Assembly (NCBI RefSeq): GCF_900290285.1 | Contig: NZ_LT985755.1 | Coordinates: 138,431-202,430, forward strand | Reading direction: 5' to 3' | Origin: Candidatus Centipeda massiliensis | GTDB lineage: Bacteria > Bacillota > Negativicutes > Selenomonadales > Selenomonadaceae | Length of the DNA stretch: 64,000 nt | Shown: positions 15,604-23,613 of the stretch, piece by piece | Layout: every line of letters begins with the position of its first letter | How positions within the stretch are numbered: position 1 is the stretch's first letter | Position numbers and translations under genes: made by a program | The notes under the pieces: model-generated | The model's database searches: none | Seen by the model: only the letters and a program-made list of their open reading frames with translations | Told to the model about the DNA's origin: nothing

Positions 15604-16001
15604 ACGACCTCCTCGCACTTGGTGTTGTAATAGCGCACCGGAATGCAGAGTGATCTTGCCTTTGCAATCTCCATCTGCATCCCCTCGGTAATTTCCGTGC
15701 CAAACGCCCAGAGTTCCTTGCACTGACGCAGGAGGACAAAGTTCATACGGATGGCAAGTTCGCGATCCTGTACCTCGGACATGAACTGAGGAAACAGAAG
15801 ATGCGGAGCCAGAGGGATGCATCCGCGCCGCACGGCAAAGCGGCAATACTCCCGCGCCCGCATGACATTGACGCGTGGATTGTTGCGATATGCCGAACAG
15901 ATGTAGATGATTGGGAAAGCGGCGTTCATCTCCCTCTCGAGAGTCCTCATTGCCGCCCCCGCCGTCGGATCCGGATAGTGAGATTCGTTGAAATGCTGCA
16001 T
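15594..16001 (-). CDS. DUF4406-like protein (nucleoside deoxyribosyltransferase fold)
   Basis: A 135-residue protein of the nucleoside 2-deoxyribosyltransferase-like superfamily. IIYICSAYRNNPRVNVMRAR forms the first strand and loop, GCIPLAPHLLFPQFM the middle, and LWAFGTEITEGMQMEIAKAR the C-terminal part with the Glu expected near the active site. In phages such proteins may modify nucleotide pools or sugar-nucleotide ligands; the substrate is unknown. AAAGGAGAAATTT precedes the ATG, and its stop overlaps the primase start region. Directly upstream lies a diverged copy of the 22.2/22.4-kb repeat. Confidence 0.65.
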   Translation of the reverse strand: MQHFNESHYPDPTAGAAMRTLEREMNAAFPIIYICSAYRNNPRVNVMRAREYCRFAVRRGCIPLAPHLLFPQFMSEVQDRELAIRMNFVLLRQCKELWAFGTEITEGMQMEIAKARSLCIPVRYYNTKCEEVVWG

Positions 16002-16035
16002 AAATTTCTCCTTTTTAATCACGGGGAAATCACAT

Positions 16036-16100
16036 CCCCTTTTCATAAGAGTGCAGACAGAAAAAGGGGAAGTGGTCACCATTTCTTAAAAGTTTTTTCA
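16036..16100. repeat. diverged third copy of the phage sigma-gene 3'-end repeat
   Basis: Shares CCCCTTT, GTGCAGACAGAA (16051-16062) and GGTCACC (16074-16080) with the 102-bp repeats at 22194 and 22377. The distance from GTGC to GGTCACC is 23 bases in all three copies. Here only the core half is retained. Confidence 0.6.
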
Positions 16101-16206
16101 ATCAAATTTATTTTGATAAATACATATGCTTCGGATTCCTTCATAGATGTTTGCAGGAAAACTTGTTTGTACACGCGAATATTAAAACGAATAAAGGAGG
16201 AGGCAG

Positions 16207-16620
16207 ATGGTACGATCTATCGTCAAGGATGCAATGTTTCTCGGGCAGCCATCCGAGGAGGCCGTGAAATCCGACCTCCCGATTGCCAACGACCTGCTCG
16301 ATACGCTCAAAGCCCATGTTGGACACTGCGTCGGACTTGCTGCCAACATGATCGGAGAGAAGAAGCGCATCATCGCTGTATGCGTTGGAAAATCTCATCT
16401 TGTTATGCTGAATCCGGAGATTGTAAAATCGTCCACGGAACAATATGAAGCAGAGGAAGGATGCCTGTCCCTCCCTGGACAGAGAAAAACGCTGCGGCGT
16501 GAATGGGTTGAAGTCGTATACCGTGATATAAAGTTCCGCAAACAGAAAAACAAGTTCTCAGGATTTACGGCACAGATTATTCAACATGAGATTGACCACT
16601 GCAATGGCGTCTTGATATGA
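16207..16620 (+). CDS. def: peptide deformylase-like protein
   Basis: A 137-residue metalloprotease that would remove the formyl group from nascent proteins. Motif 1 is GLAANMIG (43-50), motif 2 EGCLSLPG with metal ligand Cys86, and motif 3 QHEIDH (126-131) with two His ligands and catalytic Glu. Motif 1 has Met where classical deformylases have Gln. I recall the same Met in a short Firmicutes subfamily, so it is probably a family trait rather than damage. It is on the plus strand opposite to the phage genes, with AAAGGAGG upstream and its own terminator, and sits beside the AbiE pair as accessory cargo. It is likely an extra copy, not the housekeeping enzyme. Confidence 0.8.
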   Translation: MVRSIVKDAMFLGQPSEEAVKSDLPIANDLLDTLKAHVGHCVGLAANMIGEKKRIIAVCVGKSHLVMLNPEIVKSSTEQYEAEEGCLSLPGQRKTLRREWVEVVYRDIKFRKQKNKFSGFTAQIIQHEIDHCNGVLI

Positions 16621-16658
16621 AACCCTCGGGCTGCGTTTATGGCAGTCCGAGGGTTTCA
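16621..16658 (+). terminator. hairpin after the deformylase-like gene
   Basis: AACCCTCGGGCTGC and GCAGTCCGAGGGTT are near-perfect arms with a short loop, starting at the stop codon. The downstream T-run is weak. Confidence 0.6.
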
Positions 16659-16675
16659 GCTTCATTGATACTTTA

Positions 16676-16713
16676 TTGACTTTCTTGCTTGTTTATATAT
16701 ATAATACAAGCAA
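16676..16713 (+). promoter_or_regulatory. abiE promoter with flanking operator palindrome
   Basis: TTGACT (16676-16681), an 18-bp spacer and TATAAT (16700-16705). TTGCTTGT (16685-16692) and ACAAGCAA (16706-16713) are a perfect inverted repeat that brackets the -10 box. AbiEi antitoxins repress their own operon by binding inverted repeats, so this is the expected operator. Confidence 0.6.
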
Positions 16714-16737
16714 AAAAGTTTATAGGAGGTGGTTCAC

Positions 16738-17331
16738 ATGACGCAGAAAACGACTATTATGAACCTCATCCATCAAAATAATGGTATGCTGACAACAGCA
16801 AAAGCTGTGTCTTCCGGCATATCCCGCAGCATGTTGGCGCATCTCGTCAAACGGGGACAGTTGCTCCGTCCCGCCCGTGGGGTATACACACTGCCCGAGA
16901 TATGGGAGGATGAGTTTCTCAATTTGCAAACACGATTCAAACGTGGCATCTTTTCACACGAAACAGCTCTCTTCCTCTGGGATCTGACGGATCGAACGCC
17001 GATCGCCTACCATATGACCTTCCCAACGAACTACAATCTGGCGAATCCGAAAAAGGAAGGCGTTCACTGCGCACAGGTGAAGGCGGAACGGTATGCACTC
17101 GGCATAACAGAGATAAAATCTCCTGCCGGCAATTCGGTGCACTGCTACTCGATAGAACGGACACTCTGCGACATTCTGCGCCCACACCACGCTGCTGATA
17201 TTCAGATCACCGCAGAGGCGTTCAAACGCTACATGGACAGTCCGCAAAAAAAAATTCCTCTGCTCTCCGAGTATGCGCAGCGTCTCGGCGTAGAGAAAAA
17301 AATACGGACGTATTTGGAGGTCCTGCTTTGA
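16738..17331 (+). CDS. abiEi: AbiEi-type antitoxin (type IV toxin-antitoxin)
   Basis: A 197-residue antitoxin. The N-terminal winged helix (IHQNNGMLTTAKAVSSGISR then LAHLVKRGQLLRPARGVYTL) binds DNA. The C-terminal domain starts at about residue 70 (FSHETALFLWDLTDRTPI) and includes SIERTLCDILRPHH, both typical of the AbiEi family. In the AbiE system it represses transcription and counters the toxin without direct contact. The ATG is preferred over GTG at 16729 because AGGAGGT lies eight bases upstream. It overlaps the toxin start by four bases. Confidence 0.88.
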   Translation: MTQKTTIMNLIHQNNGMLTTAKAVSSGISRSMLAHLVKRGQLLRPARGVYTLPEIWEDEFLNLQTRFKRGIFSHETALFLWDLTDRTPIAYHMTFPTNYNLANPKKEGVHCAQVKAERYALGITEIKSPAGNSVHCYSIERTLCDILRPHHAADIQITAEAFKRYMDSPQKKIPLLSEYAQRLGVEKKIRTYLEVLL

Positions 17332-18164
17332 AGAATGCCATGCAGTTAAAAGCGGCCATCAGCAAAATGGCAAAGGAAAAGCACATTCCTGCCCAGCTTG
17401 TGATGCAAAACTATATGTTGGAACGCCTGTTGGAGCGCATCTCTCGTTCAAAATATCAAGGGAACTTCATCCTCAAAGGCGGACTGTTGATCGCCTCAAT
17501 GGTCGGTCTTCATTCGCGTGCCACAATGGATATGGACGCCACCATCCAAAATCATCCCGTGAACGAGAACAGCATAAAAACAATGTTCGAGGAAATCATC
17601 TCCATCCCCATCGACGATGATATAAGCTTCAGCTTCCAAGGTGTAGGAAAAATCCGAAAAAACGATGCCTACGGTGGATACCGCATCTCACTGACCGCAA
17701 ACTTTCCCCCTATGAGAGTTCCACTGAAACTGGACATTACAACCGGCGATAAGATCACCCCTGAAGCAATCGAATACAACTATCCGATGATGTTCAGCGA
17801 CGATACGTTGGAGATTTTTGCGTACAATCTTGAGACGATTCTCGCCGAAAAATTGGAGACGGTAATCTCTCGCGGCGACCAAAACACACGTCCAAGAGAT
17901 TACTATGACATTTTCATCCTCAGCAAGCTGAAAGGACATGAGATTGATCGTGACACTTTACATAAAGCACTGTCCGAAACTGCGCAAAAGCGCAATTCCG
18001 GTGACCTAATCCCGCAGTATCACAGTATCATGGGGCAGATTGTAAAGAGCAGTGCAATGCAGCAACACTGGAAAACATATCAGCGCGATTATGAATATGC
18101 GAGAGAAGTCGAATTTTCCTCGGCCTGCGAAACCATTATCAAGATTATGGATTCACTTCGTTGA
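17328..18164 (+). CDS. abiEii: AbiEii-type nucleotidyltransferase toxin
   Basis: A 278-residue toxin of the DNA polymerase beta-like nucleotidyltransferase fold. Motif I is LKGGLL (49-54), motif II RATMDMD with Asp68/Asp70, motif III LKLDITTGD near 132, and the IV-type segment LETILAEKLETVISRGD. All catalytic motifs are present. AbiEii/MenT-type toxins transfer nucleotides to tRNA or other targets and abort phage infection. The start is TTG at 17328 with GGAGG seven bases before, overlapping the antitoxin stop (TTGA). As cargo in a prophage it would exclude other phages or stabilise the region. Confidence 0.88.
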   Translation: MKNAMQLKAAISKMAKEKHIPAQLVMQNYMLERLLERISRSKYQGNFILKGGLLIASMVGLHSRATMDMDATIQNHPVNENSIKTMFEEIISIPIDDDISFSFQGVGKIRKNDAYGGYRISLTANFPPMRVPLKLDITTGDKITPEAIEYNYPMMFSDDTLEIFAYNLETILAEKLETVISRGDQNTRPRDYYDIFILSKLKGHEIDRDTLHKALSETAQKRNSGDLIPQYHSIMGQIVKSSAMQQHWKTYQRDYEYAREVEFSSACETIIKIMDSLR

Positions 18165-18173
18165 ACCGAAAAG

Positions 18174-18210
18174 CAAGCGGCATCTGTCAGTCAGGCAGAT
18201 ACCGCTTTTT
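18174..18210. terminator. bidirectional terminator between abiEii and the DNA polymerase
   Basis: AAGCGGCATCTG and CAGATACCGCTT form a stem followed by TTTTTC on the plus strand. It separates convergent transcripts. Confidence 0.65.
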
Positions 18211-20147
18211 CAGTCTTTCCGATAGTACTCACACTCATACCCGTCCGCTTTGAGCGGCAACCCCTTCGCCCACGGTGGATTCTCTGCCATGATGGAGCAT
18301 ATCTCTTCAACCGAGGAGACTCCATGCGGCACTTCGAGCACGATTTCATCATGAACGTGCATCACAATGTCAAATCCCCTGTTTCGAAGCTGTTTCATTG
18401 CAAAAACAAGCAGATCACGAGCTGTTGCCTGTGTAATATTCTCAACAAGTTTCCCGCCGAAGGTTTCAATCCGCTCCCACTTCTTTGTCATACCAAGGCC
18501 TTCATAGGTGACGGATTCCCCACCGAATCGATTCTCTCCGATGCGCGGCTTCACATACGCGAGTTCTCTGCCGCTCGGCAATCGTATAAACAAAACGCCG
18601 CTCTTATACGCACAACGAATGCCATGTGTTTCTACTTCAACGCGCCGTTTCACACAGGTCTTGACGGCACGATCCACATCCCACCAGAATTGCACGATAT
18701 GTGGATTCGATGCACGCCACAAATCCACGAGCGGTTGAAGTTCCTCCTCCTTCATGCCGGACTCGACCGCGCCCATCGCAATAAGAGCACCGACGGAGCC
18801 GCCGTATCCACAACTCAAAACCGCCTGCTTTCCTTTCTGGCGCAGATCTGCATTCTCGCCATGCTTTTCGACCTTGCAGTGAAACATCCGAGATGCCGTT
18901 TCACAGTAAATGTCCCCATGCTTTCGGAACACGTCGAGCACCCACTGCTCCCCCGCAAGCCATGCGAGGACTCTTGCTTCGATGGCAGCGTAGTCGGCAA
19001 CAATGAAACGGCAGCCGGGGCGTGGTACAAACGAGGTACGAATAAGCTGAGAGAGCACATCCGAGGTGCTGTCATAGAGCATATCCAGAAGGTCGAAATC
19101 ACCGTTTTTGACAAGGGTGCGAACCTCCTTCAGTTGCGCGAGATGGTTTTGGGGCAGATTCTGTAACTGAATGAGCCGGCCAGCAAAACGCCCCGTCCTG
19201 CTCGCGCCATAAAACTGAAACAATCCACGCGCACGGTGATCCGCTCCCGTGACTGCTTCCATCGCCATATATTTCTTTACACTCGTCTTGGCAAGCCGCT
19301 GCCGAAGTTCCAATACCTCCCGCACGTCTCCCACGGCCGTTTTGAGCATTTTGCTCACTTCGCTTTTTGCAAGAGATTCCACCGAGAGTCCTTTCCCGCG
19401 CAGCCAGTCCATAAGCTGCAGCGAAGAGTTCGGATTTGCAAGACCAGTGAGATTCTGCGCCCGCTCAAGACAAATTACCTTGCTGCGCTCATCGCAACGA
19501 ATCGCCTGTGAGACAAATGTGGTATCTACCGAAATTCCACGGTCATTGATTTCTTGGTCGATGACGTAGTTCTCCCACTCACTCTCCGATACGGGAAATT
19601 TCTGTAGCCGTGCTTGAATTTCCATCTCCGTTTCCACGTCTCGTTTGTTGTATGCCTTAAACAGTTCCCACTTTTCCGAGGCGTCCATAGGAAGATTGCG
19701 TGTCCTGCCGCCGTTGCTCTTGGTCGCCTTGCACGGGACACAGAAATACCGTATGAGGTCTTTCCCCTCCTCCAACTTCTGCCGATCAAGCCGCAGCACA
19801 GCCCCTACGTCTTTTAGAGATAACGGCAATCCAAGTGTCGCCGCCCAGATCATCGAGCAACGCCATGCGTTTGGTTTCAGGTGAATGCCTAGATGTCGTG
19901 AAAGGCACACACGCTCAAACATGGCATTGAATGTCCATTTCCTTACAAACTCATCCGTCAGTGCCGCAAGAATCTCTTTCGGGATCTCTTCCCCATTCGC
20001 AAGATCCACAATCTGCACTTCTCCTCTATCCACAGAATATCCGAACAACAGGATTTCAAAATCCTCCGATTCCGCATACTTATATACGCCCGCCTTGGCA
20101 AGCGGTACGCTTGAAAATGTCTCAATATCGATACTGATGGATTTCAT
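18210..20147 (-). CDS. phage family A DNA polymerase
   Basis: A 645-residue replicative polymerase related to DNA polymerase I. The N-terminus has a 3'-5' exonuclease (ISIDIETFS with Asp7 and Glu9; CLSRHLGIHLKPNAWRCSM; YNKRDVETE). The polymerase part has motif A FIVADYAAIEARVLAWLAGE, motif B RQKGKQAVLSCGYGG and motif C MHVHDEIVLEVP (Asp600, Glu601). There is no 5' nuclease domain. All catalytic residues are present. It would copy phage DNA after opening by the primase/helicase at 13324. Confidence 0.93.
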   Translation of the reverse strand: MKSISIDIETFSSVPLAKAGVYKYAESEDFEILLFGYSVDRGEVQIVDLANGEEIPKEILAALTDEFVRKWTFNAMFERVCLSRHLGIHLKPNAWRCSMIWAATLGLPLSLKDVGAVLRLDRQKLEEGKDLIRYFCVPCKATKSNGGRTRNLPMDASEKWELFKAYNKRDVETEMEIQARLQKFPVSESEWENYVIDQEINDRGISVDTTFVSQAIRCDERSKVICLERAQNLTGLANPNSSLQLMDWLRGKGLSVESLAKSEVSKMLKTAVGDVREVLELRQRLAKTSVKKYMAMEAVTGADHRARGLFQFYGASRTGRFAGRLIQLQNLPQNHLAQLKEVRTLVKNGDFDLLDMLYDSTSDVLSQLIRTSFVPRPGCRFIVADYAAIEARVLAWLAGEQWVLDVFRKHGDIYCETASRMFHCKVEKHGENADLRQKGKQAVLSCGYGGSVGALIAMGAVESGMKEEELQPLVDLWRASNPHIVQFWWDVDRAVKTCVKRRVEVETHGIRCAYKSGVLFIRLPSGRELAYVKPRIGENRFGGESVTYEGLGMTKKWERIETFGGKLVENITQATARDLLVFAMKQLRNRGFDIVMHVHDEIVLEVPHGVSSVEEICSIMAENPPWAKGLPLKADGYECEYYRKD

Positions 20148-20212
20148 CTATCTTCTCCCATAAAAACAGGCAGCGGCTTACGCCGCCGCCCATTCCTGCA
20201 AAATCCGATTGG

Positions 20213-20770
20213 TCAGCTGAGGAAATCCTCGTCATCGCCGTCAAGGCTCTCAAAATCCGATGCTGCCGATGAACGCCCGCCGAGGGGGTCGCCATCCTCG
20301 AGTTTCTGGATGTTCCCGAGTCCGCAGGCGATGCCCTTGTTCCCGTTGGAGTTGAATGCATAGAGCGTAATGCTCACACGCGCATAGCAGCCGGAGTACA
20401 CCTCATCGCGATCCAAAATTGGCTGAACCTTGCGGTTCACGATCTGCGGAGCCGTCCGCGCATTTGCATTGATGAAGTATGCATCCTTGTAGTTTTCGTC
20501 ATCGGGACGCTCAACATCGCCGTCGCGCAGCGGCAGCTTGATCGAGGCCTTGTTCGGCTTCTTTCCACCGAACTTGCCGAGTCCTGCGTCGATGGCAGCA
20601 TCCACCGCCGCTTGAATGTCCTTGATCGTCTTGGTGTCCGATTTCGGAATGATAAGGCTGACGGAGTATTTCTCCTCACCGCCATTGATGGATACCGGCT
20701 CCCACACATGTGCATAGGAGAGACGAACCTTGCCTGTGATAACCTTCGTGTTGTTGTTTTTCATTGCCAT
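20213..20770 (-). CDS. DUF2815 phage protein, probable ssDNA-binding
   Basis: A 185-residue protein with an OB-fold-like pattern: KVITGKVRLSYAHVWEPVSI, KYSVSLIIPKSDTKTIKDIQ, and an acidic C-terminal tail DFESLDGDDEDFLS like those of single-strand binding proteins. DUF2815 genes lie next to DUF2800 and polymerase genes in many Firmicutes phages, where an ssDNA-binding role is assumed. GGAGGT precedes the ATG, which overlaps the stop of the upstream gene. Confidence 0.75.
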   Translation of the reverse strand: MAMKNNNTKVITGKVRLSYAHVWEPVSINGGEEKYSVSLIIPKSDTKTIKDIQAAVDAAIDAGLGKFGGKKPNKASIKLPLRDGDVERPDDENYKDAYFINANARTAPQIVNRKVQPILDRDEVYSGCYARVSITLYAFNSNGNKGIACGLGNIQKLEDGDPLGGRSSAASDFESLDGDDEDFLS

Positions 20771-20771
20771 G

Positions 20772-21899
20772 TTAATGTACCTCCGTAATCGCTGTGAATT
20801 CTGACTGAGCACTGCCTGTATGAATCGCCGGACGCTTGTCCGATACCGGGACGAGGGTCGGCTTTCCGGGCGGCTTTTCGATAAGACCGTCAAGAATATC
20901 TGTAAATGCTTTCTTTCCCATCAACCTTTCCATCTGGGTCAGTGAAATGAGTTTCTTATCGAAGATGTCCGTATACCCTGCCGATTCTGCCTCCCTTGCA
21001 ACGACATCCTCATCCTTATACCTGCGGACGGAACGCCCCTCCACAATCTTGAAGCCCATCCACACCTTGCCGTGGTTGACCGCCGCATCCGTCGCATAGG
21101 CGAGGATGGCATTTGCCCACTTGATGAGTTCCGGGATTTCTCCGAGAACGTCCTCAATCTCCTCGTCCGTAATAAGCGGTGGATACTTGAACTCCTCTTT
21201 GGCAAGCCGTAGTTTCTCCTCCGCACGCGCCCTGCACCGAACAGCTGCACGGCAGAATGTACACCATTCGCCGGCGCGGTATTCTCCCTCACCCATATAG
21301 GCGAGACGCGCTTTCTCCACAAGATCGTCCCTCGCCCAACGCAGAAGCTCTTCTTTGGGGAGTGACCATGTGCATACATTCTCCCTGCGTGGTTGGAAGA
21401 TGCTCATGGAGATCGTCTGGATATCATAGATTCCGTCGAGAAGTTCCAATGCACCGAGCGCGTAGAGCATCATCTGCGGATTGTGCTCCGCCTCCACAAG
21501 CACGCCCATGCCATACTTGAAGTCAATGACATGGAGCATATCCCCGCCGACAATGATGCAGTCCGCCGTCCCGAATGCTTCCGGGACATAGCGTGTGAGA
21601 TCGAGCCGCTGCTCAACCAGCACCATCGGGGACGGGATGTCTCCCATCTGCTCCTGCACGAATGAAACATACGCATCGGAACAGCGGTCCATCTCATCGT
21701 CCTCGAAATCCGAGTGCGGTCGTTTGCTGCGCAGTTTTAGAAACTTACGCAGCTTGTGCTCACAGAGCGCATGCGCCGCTGTCCCTTCAGCGGCGGCTTC
21801 GCTCGACGAAGATGGAAACTCGCGCTCAAGGCAAGCAGACGGTGGACAGCGTATCCACCGATGCGCCGCCGACGGTGAGAGCAGTGCGTGCGCCCCCAT
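20772..21899 (-). CDS. DUF2800 phage protein, Cas4-like nuclease fold
   Basis: A 375-residue protein of the PD-(D/E)XK/RecB-Cas4-like group. The N-terminus LLSPSAAHRWIRCPPSACLE carries the first Cys, EGTAAHALCEHKL is the conserved helix, FGTADCIIVGGDMLHVIDFK supplies catalytic Asp and Asp-x-Lys, and CTFCRAAVRCRA provides the last cysteines of the presumed Fe-S cluster. A role as recombination exonuclease paired with the DUF2815 protein is the accepted guess; no experiment is known to me. It is full length. Confidence 0.8.
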   Translation of the reverse strand: MGAHALLSPSAAHRWIRCPPSACLEREFPSSSSEAAAEGTAAHALCEHKLRKFLKLRSKRPHSDFEDDEMDRCSDAYVSFVQEQMGDIPSPMVLVEQRLDLTRYVPEAFGTADCIIVGGDMLHVIDFKYGMGVLVEAEHNPQMMLYALGALELLDGIYDIQTISMSIFQPRRENVCTWSLPKEELLRWARDDLVEKARLAYMGEGEYRAGEWCTFCRAAVRCRARAEEKLRLAKEEFKYPPLITDEEIEDVLGEIPELIKWANAILAYATDAAVNHGKVWMGFKIVEGRSVRRYKDEDVVAREAESAGYTDIFDKKLISLTQMERLMGKKAFTDILDGLIEKPPGKPTLVPVSDKRPAIHTGSAQSEFTAITEVH

Positions 21900-22156
21900 C
21901 AGAGTGCCTCCGCTTCCCGGAGAAGAGCAACGAAGGCATCGGGTGAGATGTCGCTCAGACGCTCCGCTCCATACTTTGTGATAAGATCCTTGACCGCCTC
22001 GCGTTTTCCCTCCGTACTCTTACGGACGAGAACAATACGGACATCTTCGAGCCGCACACCTTCGTTTGGTTTTTCAAGCTGCGGGATTGCAGCTTCAAGT
22101 GCATCTGCTGCCTCACGCAGCATTTTGGAGATTTCGTTCACATGAATCATATTCAT
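21899..22156 (-). CDS. small hypothetical phage protein
   Basis: An 85-residue protein, MNMIHVNEISKMLREAADAL, followed by a strand-rich centre (EDVRIVLVRKSTEGKREAVK) and KYGAERLSDISPDAFVALLR. It overlaps the DUF2800 start as TGATG, so the pair is translated together. It is common in this position in Firmicutes phages but has no function I can name. The helix-sheet-helix pattern might be a small partner of the DUF2800 nuclease. Confidence 0.65.
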   Translation of the reverse strand: MNMIHVNEISKMLREAADALEAAIPQLEKPNEGVRLEDVRIVLVRKSTEGKREAVKDLITKYGAERLSDISPDAFVALLREAEAL

Positions 22157-22193
22157 TAGTCCCTTTCATAAACAGAATTTCTTTCGGCAGTTT

Positions 22194-22295
22194 GGCAATC
22201 TGTCTGATTGCCAGAAGATTAGCTGTGAATTTTAACTCACATTCTGCTTCCCCCCTTTCACTAGGGTGCAGACAGAATGTGATCATTTGGTCACC
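22194..22295. repeat. 102-bp direct repeat, copy B
   Basis: Closely similar to copy C at 22377-22478 and exactly the same length, 183 bases away. Read on the minus strand it resembles the last codons of the sigma-like gene plus the sequence after it, but the frame is broken (ending in a GKQNVS-like stretch). It fills most of the 258-bp gap between genes. Confidence 0.75.
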
Positions 22296-22376
22296 TTATT
22301 TCAAAATATTTTTTGAAAATCTCAGATGTTTGCTTTCAGTACCACCTTTCAACTGATTCCGTTTCTCGGAATTGAC

Positions 22377-22478
22377 GGCAATCTGTCTAATCGCCGGAAA
22401 ATCAACTGTGAGTTTTACCTCACATTCTGCTTTCCCCCTTTCACTAGGGTGCAGACAGAACGGGGCTTAATGGTCACC
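22377..22478. repeat. 102-bp direct repeat, copy C (overlaps sigma-like gene end)
   Basis: On the minus strand this copy contains the final codons of the sigma-like gene (VTIKPRSVCTLVKGGKQNVR and stop) and 38 bases beyond. Copy B downstream is a partial duplication of it. Confidence 0.75.
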
Positions 22479-23005
22479 GTATTTTCAAGTTTTTTTCGGA
22501 GCATCACGAAGAGTTTTTCTTTCCTCTTGTGGATAGCCGTCTTTGATCTCCCACCCATAATTCTTGCAATCTCACGTTCCGACACAGCTTCGCCAATTAA
22601 TTTAAGGAGGAGCTGATCCATCGGAGCAAGTTTATTGACTTCAGTGATGAGTGCTTCAATCAGCAGCCTCTTTATGCAAGTAGTCTCCAGCGACTCTGAA
22701 ATGAATATTTCTTCTTTCACAACACCAATCCACGATTCTCGGTACACAGGATGTGTACAACTCTCGCAGTTGTGGTCGCACATATTCTTGCGATTCTTGT
22801 ATATACACGAATACTTTGCTCGACATTCTTGCTGTTGTTCACGTAATACTGAACGTTTATAGAACGTGAAGACCTCGTATGTAGCTAAGACTTTCACGGC
22901 CTGTACCCTACGATTACCGATCCGACACCACTCAACTTCATTGCGGAAAATACCATAATCACGAATTGTCTCAGCAGTGACTTCCATTAAAATAAATTCT
23001 TTCAT
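22415..23005 (-). CDS. phage sigma-factor-like regulator with Cys cluster
   Basis: A 196-residue protein. The middle has a possible zinc site, CRAKYSC then CDHNCESC. The C-terminal third looks like sigma region 4: NKLAPMDQLLLKLIGEAVSE then REIARIMGGRSKTAIHKRK, an HTH with the usual small-residue turn. Such proteins are found at the head of phage replication operons and may redirect RNA polymerase or regulate early genes. The start is ATG with GAAAGGA seven bases before. The 3' end is duplicated in the repeats downstream. Confidence 0.6.
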   Translation of the reverse strand: MKEFILMEVTAETIRDYGIFRNEVEWCRIGNRRVQAVKVLATYEVFTFYKRSVLREQQQECRAKYSCIYKNRKNMCDHNCESCTHPVYRESWIGVVKEEIFISESLETTCIKRLLIEALITEVNKLAPMDQLLLKLIGEAVSEREIARIMGGRSKTAIHKRKEKLFVMLRKKLENTVTIKPRSVCTLVKGGKQNVR

Positions 23006-23391
23006 CGTCGTATCCTTTCTGACAAGACAAGGTCAGCGGGATACAACGAAGGCCGATGCACTTGACGTACACCGGCCGCAATTACCTAAAAATGGACATA
23101 GCGGTAAACGGTGGGACATCGAAGTGCCGTATTCATTGCATTTTTTTGCAATGTGGTCTTCGTATGTTCCCGCCGCCTTTAATGGCCATCTCAAGGCTTT
23201 GAGGTTTTAAACTGAATCACTTGATATAAGAATTTACGACCTCATTATTCTCTCCTCCTCAAAAAGACTTCCCCTCTCCTACCTTAATTACAATTGAAGG
23301 CCGCGAGTTTTTGACAAATAAAAAACCGCCGGAGTTATCCATTTAGCCTTATGGCTGAATCAGATAACTCCGGCGGTTAGCTCCACGTTAT
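23006..23391. other. 385-bp leader region without a gene
   Basis: I see no convincing reading frame. It contains several small inverted repeats (for instance ATTGCA and TGCAAT around a T-run near 23140, and GGCCG/CGGCC arms near 23050-23080), a transcription terminator at 23324-23378, and presumably the early promoter of the minus-strand replication operon. It may act as a 5' leader with regulatory structure. Confidence 0.4.
23317..23378 (-). terminator. strong terminator after the repressor operon
   Basis: AACCGCCGGAGTTATC (23324-23339) and GATAACTCCGGCGGTT (23363-23378) are perfect 16-base arms. On the minus strand they are followed by TTTTTTATTT. The loop itself contains AGCCTTATGGCT, a second small hairpin. 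It isolates the repressor operon from the replication operon. Confidence 0.75.
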
Positions 23392-23598
23392 TTACGGGGC
23401 ATGTTGCGGTAGCTTCATGTTTCGTGGTTTCAATTTATTCACTTGGTAAACGACATCTTCCCAAAGGATTTTGACATACCGATTTGTTTTCTGATCCTTG
23501 CGAACCAGATAAATTTGCTCATCCTCTTCAAGGATTGCATCGCAGAAGCGTGGAGGATTGGCACAGTCGCTGCATAGGCTACGAATTTGTATCTTCAT
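23392..23598 (-). CDS. small Cys-containing hypothetical protein
   Basis: A 68-residue protein. It begins MKIQIRSLCSDCANPPRFCD, so three Cys lie within the first 20 residues (a possible metal site with CxxC), then a basic strand-rich segment (DQKTNRYVKILWEDVVYQVN). It follows the repressor by 15 bases and ends before a strong terminator, so it belongs to the lysogenic transcript. Genes there are often superinfection-exclusion or toxin-like, but nothing in the sequence proves this. Confidence 0.55.
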   Translation of the reverse strand: MKIQIRSLCSDCANPPRFCDAILEEDEQIYLVRKDQKTNRYVKILWEDVVYQVNKLKPRNMKLPQHAP

Positions 23599-23613
23599 AC
23601 ACTAGGAACCTCC

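Noticed and set aside
16333-16356. Met in deformylase motif 1 as an inactivating mutation
   Set aside because: The same GLAANM or MAANM form is remembered from a whole short deformylase subfamily, so it is more likely a family feature.
22194-22478. Prophage attachment sites
   Set aside because: The 102-bp repeats lie inside the phage operon and match a gene end, not a host tRNA or gene boundary, and there is no integrase.
23017-23210. 77-residue plus-strand frame in the phage leader region
   Set aside because: No ribosome site, low-complexity ends and overlap with inverted repeats; treated as non-coding leader.
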